Shown: positions 25,044 to 33,557, counted from the stretch's first letter. The stretch is 53,079 bases of DNA from Actinomycetales bacterium (GCA_018969355.1 JAGWYO010000007.1:1-53079), one strand, 5' to 3'. The notes: generated by a model not told the origin, from the letters alone. Numbers and translations: made by a program.

Positions 25044-25946
25044 TTAGACCTTTAAGTAACGGCGTAGCGTAATTACTGATGCAAGGGTTGATACAAAGAG
25101 GCCAGTTGCCAGCAAATACGCTGAAGCGACCCACACTTCTCCCCAACCAAAGAAGTTAGTAAAGGACAAAAGTGGGGCGACTTTGGAATCAATCACACTT
25201 TTGAGGGCTGCGAGTAATCCAGTGGCAAGTGCCCAACCCACGATTGCTGAAATTATTCCTTCAAGAAGAAATGGCAATTGAATAGACCAGGAAGATGCAC
25301 CGACAAGTTTCATCACACCAGTTTCACGCCGGCGGTTAAATGCTGCAATTCGAAGAGTATTACTAATCAATAATGCAGCTGTTAAAACTGAAGCCAGACC
25401 AACCAGTAGTGCACCATTTCTTAGCACTTCCAATAACTTGAAGAACTTCTCCAAAATACTGCGCTGATCTTGAACCACATCAACTCCAGGTCGACCCGAG
25501 AATGCGCTAACAATGACTGCAAACTGCGTTGGATCTTTTAATTTAACTCTAAATGATTCAGGTAGTTGGTCAGCAGTTACGTTTGCTGCAATTGCAGAAT
25601 CCTTAAAGCGTTCTTGGAAACGGCTAAAAGCCTCTGATTGAGATTCATAAAAGACGCTGTCCACTGCCGGCATTGACTGGATATCTTGTTGAATTTGCAG
25701 ACGTTGTTCTGAAGTAACAACACCACCAGCACATGATGGAGATTCAGAAAGTGAACCACACAAAAATACTGATACTTCAATCTTGTCATACCAATAATCC
25801 TTCATAGCACCGACTTGTGCATTTGAAAGCAGACCGATTCCGAGTAATGAGAGTGAGATGGCTGTTGTCACGATGACTGCAAAAGTCATAGTCATATTTC
25901 GACGAAGGCCGATTCCAACTTCGCTCAAAAGAAACCGTGCGCGCAT
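25044..25946 (-). CDS. ftsX: Cell division protein FtsX
   Basis: Permease-like partner of FtsE that activates peptidoglycan hydrolases at the septum. 300 residues from ATG 25946 (AGGGG upstream): one N-terminal helix after RARFLLSEVGIGLRRN, a large extracytoplasmic loop (about 60-165) with two Cys (FLCGSLSESPSC) as in the actinobacterial form, and three C-terminal helices around RRRETGVMKLVGAS. The M23-peptidase partner gene often found between ftsX and smpB in actinobacteria is absent here. Confidence 0.95.
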   Translation of the reverse strand: MRARFLLSEVGIGLRRNMTMTFAVIVTTAISLSLLGIGLLSNAQVGAMKDYWYDKIEVSVFLCGSLSESPSCAGGVVTSEQRLQIQQDIQSMPAVDSVFYESQSEAFSRFQERFKDSAIAANVTADQLPESFRVKLKDPTQFAVIVSAFSGRPGVDVVQDQRSILEKFFKLLEVLRNGALLVGLASVLTAALLISNTLRIAAFNRRRETGVMKLVGASSWSIQLPFLLEGIISAIVGWALATGLLAALKSVIDSKVAPLLSFTNFFGWGEVWVASAYLLATGLFVSTLASVITLRRYLKV

Positions 25947-25956
25947 GTTGTGCCCC

Positions 25957-26646
25957 TTATCCCGTGTATCCATAGACACCGCGAACTTGGTCGCGGATGA
26001 CGTGGCCTAGATCAAGTTCAATAACGCGCTTTCGCATTTGATCCACAATACCTGCATCATGAGTTGCCATCAATACCGTTGTTCCCTCACGGTTAATACG
26101 ATCAAGTAGTTTCATGATTCCAACAGAAGTTGCCGGGTCTAAATTTCCTGTTGGTTCATCGGCAATCAAAATGGGTGGACGACTAACATATGCACGTGCA
26201 ATTGCAACGCGCTGTTGCTCACCACCTGAGATTTCTGATGGCAATCGATCACCCTTGTCTTCAAGACCAACAAGTTCAAGAACTTCAGGAACTTCGCGGT
26301 TGATCTCTTTTTGGGAATATCCAAGAACGTGCAGAGCAAATGCCACATTTTCAGTAATTGTCTTATTAGGTAGCAAACGGAAATCCTGAAAAACTGTTCC
26401 AACCTGGCGGCGAAGTTCAGGGACTTTATGTGTTGCCAAGGTGCCCAAATCTTTTCCTGCAACATGGATCACTCCAGTAGTTGGACGCTCTTCACGCAAA
26501 ATCAATCGCAGGAAAGTGGATTTTCCAGAACCTGAAAGACCAACGAGGAAAACAAACTCACCTTTGACGATTTCTAGATTTACTGAATCAAGGGCTGCAC
26601 GCTCTTGACCTGGGTAGACCTTTGTGACGTTCTCAAAGCGAATCAT
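25957..26646 (-). CDS. ftsE: Cell division ATP-binding protein FtsE
   Basis: ATPase of the FtsEX complex. 229 residues from ATG 26646, chosen because GGGAGAT lies six bases upstream. Motifs: VTKVYPG at the start, Walker [17 protein letters not shown] at the Q-loop, signature ISGGEQQR, Walker [13 protein letters not shown] and the switch ATHD. The ftsX start follows 10 bases after its stop. Confidence 0.97.
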   Translation of the reverse strand: MIRFENVTKVYPGQERAALDSVNLEIVKGEFVFLVGLSGSGKSTFLRLILREERPTTGVIHVAGKDLGTLATHKVPELRRQVGTVFQDFRLLPNKTITENVAFALHVLGYSQKEINREVPEVLELVGLEDKGDRLPSEISGGEQQRVAIARAYVSRPPILIADEPTGNLDPATSVGIMKLLDRINREGTTVLMATHDAGIVDQMRKRVIELDLGHVIRDQVRGVYGYTG

Positions 26647-26794
26647 GTAGATCTCCCATTGCATCTGCGGCGCGGATATCGGGGAATCCGCTGTCGGCCT
26701 GATGCATAGTTTATGGAAAATGATGGCAAATGCCGGTATGTAACGCGCATATGAGCCTGTGAAAAAAATGTGATTTGTGCTTTAGGCAAGGAAA

Positions 26795-27895
26795 TTAGGA
26801 ACTTCGGCGCCACCTAATGCCAGCTTCGATGAATTCATCGATTTCACCATTGAGAACAGCAGATGTGTTTCCTGTTTCATAATCTGTGCGCAAATCCTTC
26901 ACCATTTGATAAGGCGCTAAAACATAGGAACGCATTTGATTTCCCCAAGATCCGGAGTTATCACCCTTGAGAGCATTAATCTTTGCCTGCTCTTCTTGGC
27001 GCCTGCGTTCTAATAATTTCGATTGTAAAACTGCCATAGCAGTTGCCTTGTTTTGAATTTGTGAACGCTCATTTTGGCAAGAAACAACAATGCCTGTTGG
27101 AATATGCGTAAGTCGAACTGCGGAGTCAGTGGTGTTCACTCCTTGTCCCCCAGGACCAGATGATCGGTACACATCCACACGTACTTCCTTTTCATCAATA
27201 TCTACATGATCACTTTGATCAACCACAGGCACAACTTCAACACCAGCAAAAGAGGTATGACGACGGCTTTGGCTATCAAAAGGTGAAATGCGTACTAAAC
27301 GATGAGTGCCTTGTTCAACAGATAAAGTTCCATAGGCATAAGGCTCACTGACCCTAAAAGTTGTTGACTTAATCCCTGCTTCTTCAGCATATGAAGTTTC
27401 CAGAATATCAACTTTAAAATTATGACGTTCGCAGTAACGCAGATACATACGCATAATCATCTCTGCCCAATCGGCGGCCTCAACACCGCCGGCTTCAGAG
27501 CGAATAGTTATTAATGCATCTCGATCATCATATTCACCGTTGAGAAGAGTCTGGACCTCTAATTCACCAATCGATTTCTTCACAGCATCTAACTCTTTTT
27601 CAGCATCACGAATGCCAGAACCATCTGGTTCACTGGCCGCTAACTCAAAGAGAATTGGTAGATCTTCAACGCGCTGGCGCAGACCAGATAGTTTGGCAAT
27701 CTCTGATTGAAGACGTGATAGACGGCTCGTAGTCTTTTGAGCGCTCTCAGGGTGATCCCACAAATTGGGCAGACCGGCTTCTTCTTCTAACTCTGCGGCC
27801 TGTTTACGAAGTTTAGGAAGGTCTAATACCTTTTCAATTGAAACAAGGGTCGCGTCAATTTCGTTGATCTCCAATTGATATTCGCGCGCTGCCAT
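26795..27895 (-). CDS. prfB: Peptide chain release factor 2
   Basis: Terminates translation at UAA and UGA. 366 residues in one frame; the programmed +1 frameshift of many bacterial prfB genes is absent, as in other actinobacteria. The codon-recognition tripeptide SPF is at 204-206 and the peptidyl-hydrolysis GGQ at 249-251 ([18 protein letters not shown]). TATCCT stands exactly six bases before the ATG, suggesting a leaderless message. First gene of the prfB-ftsE-ftsX-smpB-ssrA order. Confidence 0.97.
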   Translation of the reverse strand: MAAREYQLEINEIDATLVSIEKVLDLPKLRKQAAELEEEAGLPNLWDHPESAQKTTSRLSRLQSEIAKLSGLRQRVEDLPILFELAASEPDGSGIRDAEKELDAVKKSIGELEVQTLLNGEYDDRDALITIRSEAGGVEAADWAEMIMRMYLRYCERHNFKVDILETSYAEEAGIKSTTFRVSEPYAYGTLSVEQGTHRLVRISPFDSQSRRHTSFAGVEVVPVVDQSDHVDIDEKEVRVDVYRSSGPGGQGVNTTDSAVRLTHIPTGIVVSCQNERSQIQNKATAMAVLQSKLLERRRQEEQAKINALKGDNSGSWGNQMRSYVLAPYQMVKDLRTDYETGNTSAVLNGEIDEFIEAGIRWRRSS

Positions 27896-27948
27896 AGTGC
27901 AAGGATAGCGGAGAGCGATTTAATGAAAAACCAAAGCCTGAGTACTAG

Positions 27949-28494
27949 TCAATGCAAGCGAACGCCAAATAGGTAGAAGCCTTCTTGCACTTGATTTGTA
28001 CTAGCGGCTTTGGCATATAGATGAGCTGAGTTTTGGGATGTCAATGGCACGATGAATGGGAATTTCACTGTGGCATATGTGGAAATCTCAACTGAAGTTC
28101 CATCACAGAGAAAATCTGTCAGCACTATCCCTTGTAATTCTTGGCGCTTCATTGAAGAACTATCTGTGGACCAGTTGTGTAGCTCTAGCATCACATCGAG
28201 TACGGCTTGGTTGCAATCTATTGGTATTGCGGGGTGTTCGCGTTTATTGATCAGTGCAAGGGGTGTAGTAGCCATGGTGCCTTTACCGATGTAATAACTC
28301 TGGCGATTGAGAGTATGAACCCCGCGCATTGCAGCAGCTTCAGTGGCCTGGGTTAAAGAACGCTTCGCTACCATGACAGTAGCGATATCAGTCATCACCA
28401 TCAAACTAGCTACTGTGACAACAAAGAACCCAATAATCACAATGCTTAATGAACCAGTTTCATCCCTTAATTGTGAGGCCCTTTTCATTTCCAT
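27949..28494 (-). CDS. TadG/TadE-like pilus-assembly protein
   Basis: 181 residues. An N-terminal segment RDETGSLSIVIIGFFVVTVASLMVMTDIATVMV (read in parts) is the acidic-Gly motif plus membrane helix of TadE/TadG-like pseudopilins, followed by AKRSLTQATEAAAMRGV, typical of these proteins. The rest is extracytoplasmic with two Cys that may pair. It overlaps the preceding gene by ten bases and is last in the four-gene pilin unit. Probably a minor pilin or secretion-linked protein. Confidence 0.75.
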   Translation of the reverse strand: MEMKRASQLRDETGSLSIVIIGFFVVTVASLMVMTDIATVMVAKRSLTQATEAAAMRGVHTLNRQSYYIGKGTMATTPLALINKREHPAIPIDCNQAVLDVMLELHNWSTDSSSMKRQELQGIVLTDFLCDGTSVEISTYATVKFPFIVPLTSQNSAHLYAKAASTNQVQEGFYLFGVRLH

Positions 28495-28889
28495 GGGCTG
28501 ATATTTTCTTGCGCTGAGGCTTCAATAGTGCGATGAGATCTACTATCACTATAGGAAACAGTTAAACGAATACGACTATTAGCTGACAGACAAGGCAATC
28601 GTGAACACTCATAATTGATATCTAACGTATTGATTTCACTTGAAGTCAGACCCATATTGCGTGCAATAAGCACGATAGCCTGTTGAGAAACTATGCGGCC
28701 AGAATGATCGGTTTCACTTGCAGCATAAGCACGAACACCTTCCCGTGCCATCACTCGAACTATTGCCTCATTTCCACTCACAGATGCAAAGCTATTGAGG
28801 TAGATGAACACAGGGATAAATAGCGGAATAGCCAAAGCAACAAACTCAACTATTGCGCTGCCACTTTCATCTTTGAATTTTGCAATCAA
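28485..28889 (-). CDS. TadE-like minor pilin
   Basis: 134 residues with the class-defining start KDESGSAIVEFVALAIPLFIPVFIYL (read in parts): an acidic-Gly-Ser site with Glu in the helix, as in TadE pseudopilins processed by a prepilin peptidase. The C-terminal part is exported and has the pair ECSRLPC. Overlaps the upstream gene by four bases. Confidence 0.8.
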   Translation of the reverse strand: MIAKFKDESGSAIVEFVALAIPLFIPVFIYLNSFASVSGNEAIVRVMAREGVRAYAASETDHSGRIVSQQAIVLIARNMGLTSSEINTLDINYECSRLPCLSANSRIRLTVSYSDSRSHRTIEASAQENISPWK

Positions 28890-29263
28890 TTCAAGTTCTC
28901 CATTACTGCAGCTCCGTTGACATTAATAACTGCATGGCCACCAAGGAGTGCAACTAATCCTGGAACTAGCTGCGGCAATGAATGCTTTCTGTGAGTAATC
29001 AAGAGCTTCATGTGCGTGAAGGAGTCAGGGGAATTCATCTCAATAACTTGATCTGAACTATGTACTACTCCACTTATTGCTCTTCTGGATGCATCACTTT
29101 GAGCCACAGCAAAATCACTATTGCGAAGATTAGTTGCAACTATTAGCTCAACCGCTATGAGAAAGAGGAAAACCAGTGGGATTAAAACTAATGAGCTTTC
29201 AACATTGCCATTTTCCTGCTTAAGTTTTCGCAGAAAAAATCGTTGGAACGCTCCCGTATTCAT
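28886..29263 (-). CDS. TadE/F-like pseudopilin
   Basis: 125 residues from ATG 29263, which lies two bases after the Flp pilin stop; the longer frame upstream overlaps that gene and is rejected. It begins FLRKLKQENGNVESSLVLIPLVFLFLIAVELIV (in parts): basic, then a Gly/Glu processing-like site and one helix. The rest, with VHSSDQVIEM, is exported. A weak member of the TadE/F class, placed here mainly by context. Confidence 0.65.
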   Translation of the reverse strand: MNTGAFQRFFLRKLKQENGNVESSLVLIPLVFLFLIAVELIVATNLRNSDFAVAQSDASRRAISGVVHSSDQVIEMNSPDSFTHMKLLITHRKHSLPQLVPGLVALLGGHAVINVNGAAVMENLN

Positions 29264-29265
29264 GA

Positions 29266-29499
29266 TTATCGAATCCCGTTCATAGCATCGAGAGAGTTTT
29301 TCAAAATAGCAGTGAGACGGGGGGCGGCAATTGTCCAGATTGCAGTAACTAGGCCGGTAGTCATTAGAACTACTAAAACCCATCCAGGGACATCGCCTTT
29401 TTCATCTTTTAACTGTGCATAGAATCTCTTATGACTACTAATAAGGTATTCGCGCAGAACTAACTCTGCATCAACCATAGATTGCATTAATCTGTTCAT
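29266..29499 (-). CDS. Flp-type pilin (actinobacterial)
   Basis: 77 residues with the strongly conserved DEKGDVPGWVLVVLMTTGLVTAIW segment (in parts), the pattern of actinobacterial Flp-like pilins, in which GDVPGWVLV marks the processing site and helix. It should form the main subunit of a Tad pilus. AGAGAAG precedes the ATG. First gene of a four-gene unit (pilin and three TadE/G-like proteins). No tadA/B/C or prepilin peptidase is in the window; they must lie elsewhere. Confidence 0.85.
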   Translation of the reverse strand: MNRLMQSMVDAELVLREYLISSHKRFYAQLKDEKGDVPGWVLVVLMTTGLVTAIWTIAAPRLTAILKNSLDAMNGIR

Positions 29500-29530
29500 A
29501 TTCTTCTCTTTTCTTGTCAGTGGTGTGTGA

Positions 29531-29551
29531 AGATCGAGTCAGACTCAATCT
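29531..29551. repeat. 21-bp inverted repeat upstream of the pilin unit
   Basis: AGATCGAGTC and GACTCAATCT flank a single central A with one mismatch in ten pairs. It lies 32 bases before the pilin start. No T-run follows on the minus strand, so an operator or leader element is more likely than a terminator. Confidence 0.5.
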
Positions 29552-29610
29552 TGTTCTAGGTTTCTAGGTGAAAACGCTCAAATTCTTTGGCTGTGTACAA
29601 CTACAACTCA

Positions 29611-30771
29611 CTAAAGGAGTACATCCGGAGTTGTCCATAGGCATTGGCACTCAGGGTGTTTCGGAAAATGGTGCAGTTGTGGATTAAGCGCATCTAGAAA
29701 ATCCACATTGAGTTGAGCAGCCTGCAGCTCACTTTTACCCGTGTCTATGTATGTAAGCGCCGCGTGAGCGGCTAAAGCTGCAACGTGGTGGGCAATTGCA
29801 ATAGGCAACTCATCACTAGTGCTTGGAGGAATTGAAAGTTCAGCAACACCAATGCGATCGGCTTGAATGAGTGAAAGACACCGTCGACATGGAGTACTAC
29901 CTGGCAGAACAAAGGGGCCAACAGTTGCGACATGGCCAGGTGCTCTTCCAACAAAGAAGTGGTCCTGACCATCGCGTAAAAGATGCTCTACATACTGCCA
30001 ATCATAGCTGCCACAAATGATTCTTAAATTTTTTTCTGGCACCACTGGTTGTGGGGCACCTCTCGCAGCAAGTGCAACACTTGATGCCACTGGAAAGAGT
30101 GACCATTCTCGGGCCAACTCTTCAATTCGCTTTTTGTAATTCAAACCAAGATCAGTAGTTCTCAGTGAGCCTGAACCTAAATCACTGTCCACAACGACTG
30201 GATGTTTATAGGAAGTAGATAGTGAAATCCGAGTATTTGTTACACCACTTGCCAATAGTATTGAAAAGAGCAAAGTTGCAGTTCGTGAGTTTCCAATAAT
30301 TTCAACTCCAAAATTCTGACGCGCAGTCATCACATCGACACCACCATCTCGCACTCCTTGAATCCACGTAGCTTGGCTTAACTCTGGGGCTAAGCGTTTT
30401 TGCATTTGACTATATGCAGCATCGTTGCTTTGGTCTTTCGTGTGAGCGGCTCGAGATTGAATTGTTGATTGAAATCTATTATTGAGCTTTATCGTTTTTC
30501 TCTGAGTATCAAGAAAATTTGCTGCAAGTAATTTATCGATGATGGATTCGATTGTAGTCAGCGGAATCCCTAGTTTTTCTGAAATCTCGTTACTGCTTAA
30601 GATTCCAGTGAACTGCTCAATAATTGATCTAGCTCTGCAATGGTTAATAGCAACTCCGTGAGAAGAGGTTGCCATCGTGATAGAGCTGTCCGCACTCGAA
30701 GTTGAGGGGCTAATAAAAACGCCGTTTTTTAGACGGGGAAATATGGGGCTGGTAATTGATGATGTAGTCAT
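29611..30771 (-). CDS. E1/TOMM-cyclodehydratase-like protein (Rv3196-like)
   Basis: 386 residues. Residues about 45-100 look like a winged helix / RRE (SIIEQFTGILSSNEISEKLGI, then a second helix); 154-180 resemble a Rossmann strand (FGVEIIGNSRTA) without an intact nucleotide loop; 280-300 has GPFVLPGSTPCRRCL and the end has HPECQCLW. Cys295, Cys298, Cys375 and Cys377 form the zinc tetrad of ThiF-like TOMM 'C' proteins. Those proteins activate ribosomal peptides for azoline formation, but no YcaO partner, dehydrogenase or obvious precursor is here. Such orphan genes occur at this site across actinobacteria, near the Lon-like and UPF0182 genes. Function unknown. Confidence 0.75.
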   Translation of the reverse strand: MTTSSITSPIFPRLKNGVFISPSTSSADSSITMATSSHGVAINHCRARSIIEQFTGILSSNEISEKLGIPLTTIESIIDKLLAANFLDTQRKTIKLNNRFQSTIQSRAAHTKDQSNDAAYSQMQKRLAPELSQATWIQGVRDGGVDVMTARQNFGVEIIGNSRTATLLFSILLASGVTNTRISLSTSYKHPVVVDSDLGSGSLRTTDLGLNYKKRIEELAREWSLFPVASSVALAARGAPQPVVPEKNLRIICGSYDWQYVEHLLRDGQDHFFVGRAPGHVATVGPFVLPGSTPCRRCLSLIQADRIGVAELSIPPSTSDELPIAIAHHVAALAAHAALTYIDTGKSELQAAQLNVDFLDALNPQLHHFPKHPECQCLWTTPDVLL

Positions 30772-30889
30772 GGCACAAGAATGACGAGCCCTGTAAACTG
30801 TAGTTTCTAAGTACTCTTAACTCTGTGGAGCAGCCCGATAAATGATTACTGTGGGAGATAATCCATTACTTATTGAATAGAGGCCACGG

Positions 30890-30927
30890 CATAAAGAAAC
30901 CCCCACATCCGCAATGGACTATGGGGG
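30890..30927 (-). terminator. Terminator of the DUF5679 gene
   Basis: CCCCCA (30900-30905) with TCC pairs to GGA and TGGGGG (30922-30927). On the minus strand the stem is followed by TTTCTTTATG. It ends the DUF5679 message before the E1-like gene. Confidence 0.75.
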
Positions 30928-30972
30928 CCTCTTCTAACGCTCGACGCTCACAACTTGGTGAGCGAAATTTAA

Positions 30973-31137
30973 TTACTGTGCTTTGCCAAGGATGCGATTG
31001 ACCTTGGTGCCACACACTGGGCAGATACCCTGTGCCATGCGACGACCAGAGTCAGAGACCTTTACAGTCCCCTCGAAATCACGCTTCTCTTTGCACTTAA
31101 CGCAGTAAGCGTCACCTTTATATGTCTCTACTGTCAT
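30973..31137 (-). CDS. DUF5679 zinc-ribbon protein
   Basis: A 54-residue protein. Cys12 and Cys15 (YCVKCK) and Cys39 and Cys42 (CPVCGTK) make a zinc ribbon; the segment VKVSDSGRRMAQG between them and the end NRILGK are near invariant in actinobacterial relatives as remembered. GGAGG lies nine bases before the ATG. It stands between the E1-like gene and the YgjP-like peptidase gene, with its own terminator and therefore probably its own promoter. Possible roles are RNA or ribosome binding, or being a substrate of a neighbour; none is proven. Confidence 0.88.
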   Translation of the reverse strand: MTVETYKGDAYCVKCKEKRDFEGTVKVSDSGRRMAQGICPVCGTKVNRILGKAQ

Positions 31138-31167
31138 TTCTCTTGTCCTCCGTTCGACGCTTGCAAT

Positions 31168-31200
31168 CCCTACGGGGTTGCTCCCCGAGCGGGGCGAGCG
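31168..31200 (-). repeat. GC-rich competing hairpins in the DUF5679 leader
   Basis: CCCCG at 31183-31187 can pair with CGGGG at 31173-31177 or with the CGGGG at 31190-31194 region, so two small stems exclude each other. The GC content is far above its surroundings. It could be an attenuator or promoter element upstream of DUF5679. Confidence 0.35.
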
Positions 31201-31273
31201 TTCTCTTAAGTGAGACGATACCCCTCGACACGCTCAATCGCAGGAAAGTAGGCGCGTTTGTGGAGGAGTTTTT

Positions 31274-31876
31274 TCACCCTTGAGCCAGCAGCTTTTTAAG
31301 CGCTTCCGGGGCTGCGAGCGCAGTTTCAGCTGCCTCATATCCATCGAGATAGGCGCTGGCAGCCTCTGCCTTTGGGAACCTGGCTAAGAGCTCCTTGAAC
31401 TGTGGTCCATGATCGACATACTCGAGGTGGATAGCTTCATGGAAGAGGACATAGTCGAGGGCATAACCGGGGGCGTCTTTGAGCCGATCTGAGATGCGGA
31501 TAGTGCGATCTAAGGCAGTGCATGAACCCCAGCGCTCGCGCATCCCACGCCAGACTACCGATGCCGGGCGCTGGGATATTTCAGGGGTTAGTTGGCTCAA
31601 TAGCTGCTCTATCCGCAGGACTAGGCCCTCTTCACTGATCGTCATAGCCGCTTCCTGAGTCCTGATCTTGGCCACCATCTCTGGAACCATCGCCCGCTCA
31701 TCGGCTTTACTCATTCTGGCTGGGATGGAGACCACAATCCGGCCCCCCTGGCGATAGGCAGAGATATTTTTCTTTCGCCGAGTAGATCTAATAACGATAA
31801 TTTCACCCTCGCTGATTCCAGGAAGTGTGTTCTCACTTGCCACATCTTCACATGCTGGGCTATCCATAGAGAGCAC
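31274..31876 (-). CDS. YgjP-like (M48/WLM) metallopeptidase domain protein
   Basis: 200 residues. The N-terminal region (IRSTRRKKNISAYRQGGRIVVSIPARMSKADE, in parts) and the later RWGSCTALDRTIRISDRLKDAP, then VLFHEAIHLEYVDHGPQFKEL, match the DUF45/YgjP zinc-peptidase-like family: HEAIH gives two His and the Glu, with His of DHGPQF as third ligand. Cytoplasmic, with no signal. Start set at GTG 31876 because AGGAGA lies five bases upstream; ATG 31867 would be 14 bases away. Confidence 0.85.
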   Translation of the reverse strand: MLSMDSPACEDVASENTLPGISEGEIIVIRSTRRKKNISAYRQGGRIVVSIPARMSKADERAMVPEMVAKIRTQEAAMTISEEGLVLRIEQLLSQLTPEISQRPASVVWRGMRERWGSCTALDRTIRISDRLKDAPGYALDYVLFHEAIHLEYVDHGPQFKELLARFPKAEAASAYLDGYEAAETALAAPEALKKLLAQG

Positions 31877-32123
31877 GGTATCTCCTATCTCAGAAATGCC
31901 ATGGAAACCTCAACCACGTGTTGAGAGATTATTTCAATCAATGAAAAAAATAATCCCCATTACAGGAAATAAATAGGTTGTGTCAAAGCCTCTCTCAGTT
32001 GATTCTCGGGCCAAATACATTTACTTTACGACTACGAACTCCTCGGATAACTGTTCTCTATCAGCAAGGGGAAGGCTGATACAGAATGAGCGGCCGGGGA
32101 GTTCGCTTTTCTCTCTGTGGCTT
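31877..32123. other. 247-base gap with structured element
   Basis: The longest gap in the window. It holds the ribosome site and promoter region of the YgjP-like gene at its left end and an inverted repeat (32035-32105) with a possible plus-strand promoter at its right part, listed separately. A plus-strand reading frame across 32086-32520 exists but only as a shadow of the metalloprotease-like gene. Confidence 0.6.
32034..32112 (+). ncRNA. Candidate small RNA
   Basis: CGAACTCCTCGG (32035-32046) pairs with CCGGGGAGTTCG (32094-32105) at 11 of 12 positions, enclosing a second hairpin TATCAGC/GCTGATA; CTTTTCTCTCT follows. Upstream on the same strand TTGATT (31999-32004), 17 bases and TACTTT (32022-32027) would start a transcript at about 32034, right at the outer stem. 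A roughly 75-base structured RNA is therefore possible. Confidence 0.3.
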
Positions 32124-33440
32124 TTATAGGCCCGATAAGTCATCAGGAATTTCAATACTAGCCAGGAAGGTTTGTGGCGTTAAAAGATCTTCACTTGTTG
32201 GCAAGATTCCACTCCAGATTCGATCTCTACCTTCCAGGTCTTTCACCTCGCGCACCGCTTTCCAAAATGTTGCCGCTTCTCGTGCCAGCTTGGGTGAGAC
32301 CTGCAAACCAAACATTGTTGCAAATAACTGTTGGGCAGGTGCAGAGGTTGCTCGGCGGCGGCGCAACGTTTCTTGCAATGCAACTAGATTTGGCAGACGA
32401 TCACCTGCAGCTAAGGTGACTACTTCTTCACTCCAACCATCAATCAAGGCAAGAGCAGTTTCTAACTTTGTTAACGCTGAGCGTTGTGCTGGAGTTTCTT
32501 CCGGTGTGAATATTCCTTGATTGAGTGCAATATTAAAACTCTCGGGGTTAGTTGGATCAAACTCTTTTCCTTCTTGCCAAGCGTTATCGAAAACTTCTTG
32601 TGCTTGGCGCTGAATAGCATCGATATCGATACGAATACCTTTTCCATAATCTGATATTGCTGTGCGGATATAGGAAATCAACCAAGGGTTATGTGCAAAT
32701 AATCGCGCCACTGCACTCTCACGCAATGCATGAAAAATACGAACTTCATCCATTGGAATAGTGAGATCTTGTCCCCATTCATCGATATTTTGTGGAACAA
32801 GTGATGGATAGACAGGCTCAACTAATGGCAATCCCACATCATGCGTGCCGGTAACTGAAGCAGCTAATCCGCCAATGGATTGGCCCAGTTGTGTTGCTAT
32901 GAGTGAGCCAATAAATGAGCGCAAAAGCGTGGCAATCATCCCCACCGGAATCTGCATTGTATTTTCAGCCTCGCTTTGGCCTGCTTCTGCATTGGCATTA
33001 TTGAGAAGCTCGGCAATAGCCCCAGCTAGGCCTGTAGCCAAAGGCTCAACCGATACGTGCCAACCATGCAATGTTGTATCGACCCAATCAGTCCTAGCCA
33101 TTGCAGGATTTCCTGATGGTGATGCTTGAGGAAAGAAAGTTGCTTCATTGAGCCATAGCTCTGCAATTGCAAAAGCCTCTTCTATTTTAGCTACATCATT
33201 AGCACCGATAGGGGCTGAGCCCTTGGCTGTCACAAACTTCTTTGCCGTGTCACGAACAATATTCGTGGGAAGTGCTTCACTTGACGCAGAAAATCCTGGT
33301 GCACTCATACCGAGTGCAGAAAACTGTTGTTGGATCTGTTGCTGCATCTGCGCCATCATGGCTGCAAAATCTACTGACTCTCCATCGTTGTTTTTTTCAG
33401 GTTCGTCTGAATTATCAGGTGTAAATCCAAATGGCGACAT
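32124..33440 (-). CDS. DUF2342/Zincin_2-type protein (Rv3195-like)
   Basis: 438 residues. The N-terminal 60 are Gln/Met-rich (MMAQMQQQIQQQF); then a region with APIGANDVAKIEEAF, WLNEATFFP and GWHVSVEPLA, typical of the 'zinc-dependent metalloprotease' group next to PDZ/Lon genes in actinobacteria. The expected zinc site is not intact: the matching segment reads FHALRESAVARLFAHNPWL, with no HExxH anywhere in the protein. It is divergent from the following plus-strand genes. The role is unknown; a non-catalytic function is possible. Confidence 0.8.
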   Translation of the reverse strand: MSPFGFTPDNSDEPEKNNDGESVDFAAMMAQMQQQIQQQFSALGMSAPGFSASSEALPTNIVRDTAKKFVTAKGSAPIGANDVAKIEEAFAIAELWLNEATFFPQASPSGNPAMARTDWVDTTLHGWHVSVEPLATGLAGAIAELLNNANAEAGQSEAENTMQIPVGMIATLLRSFIGSLIATQLGQSIGGLAASVTGTHDVGLPLVEPVYPSLVPQNIDEWGQDLTIPMDEVRIFHALRESAVARLFAHNPWLISYIRTAISDYGKGIRIDIDAIQRQAQEVFDNAWQEGKEFDPTNPESFNIALNQGIFTPEETPAQRSALTKLETALALIDGWSEEVVTLAAGDRLPNLVALQETLRRRRATSAPAQQLFATMFGLQVSPKLAREAATFWKAVREVKDLEGRDRIWSGILPTSEDLLTPQTFLASIEIPDDLSGL

Positions 33441-33557
33441 GTGTCAATCCTCCCAGTGCCATAACCAGATAGCCAACTGATTTCTTCCCAAAGTTAAAGA
33501 GTTATTTCTCGCCACGTTATTGCGCAGGAATCTTAAGCGCCTCACGCCATCGCAGGG

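Noticed and set aside
26795-27895. Programmed frameshift in prfB
   Set aside because: The gene is open in one frame from a well-supported start; no in-frame stop near codon 25.
32086-32520. 144-codon plus-strand frame overlapping the Zincin_2-type gene
   Set aside because: Most of it lies antisense to a conserved gene; composition is not protein-like. Only its first 40 bases cover the intergenic element.
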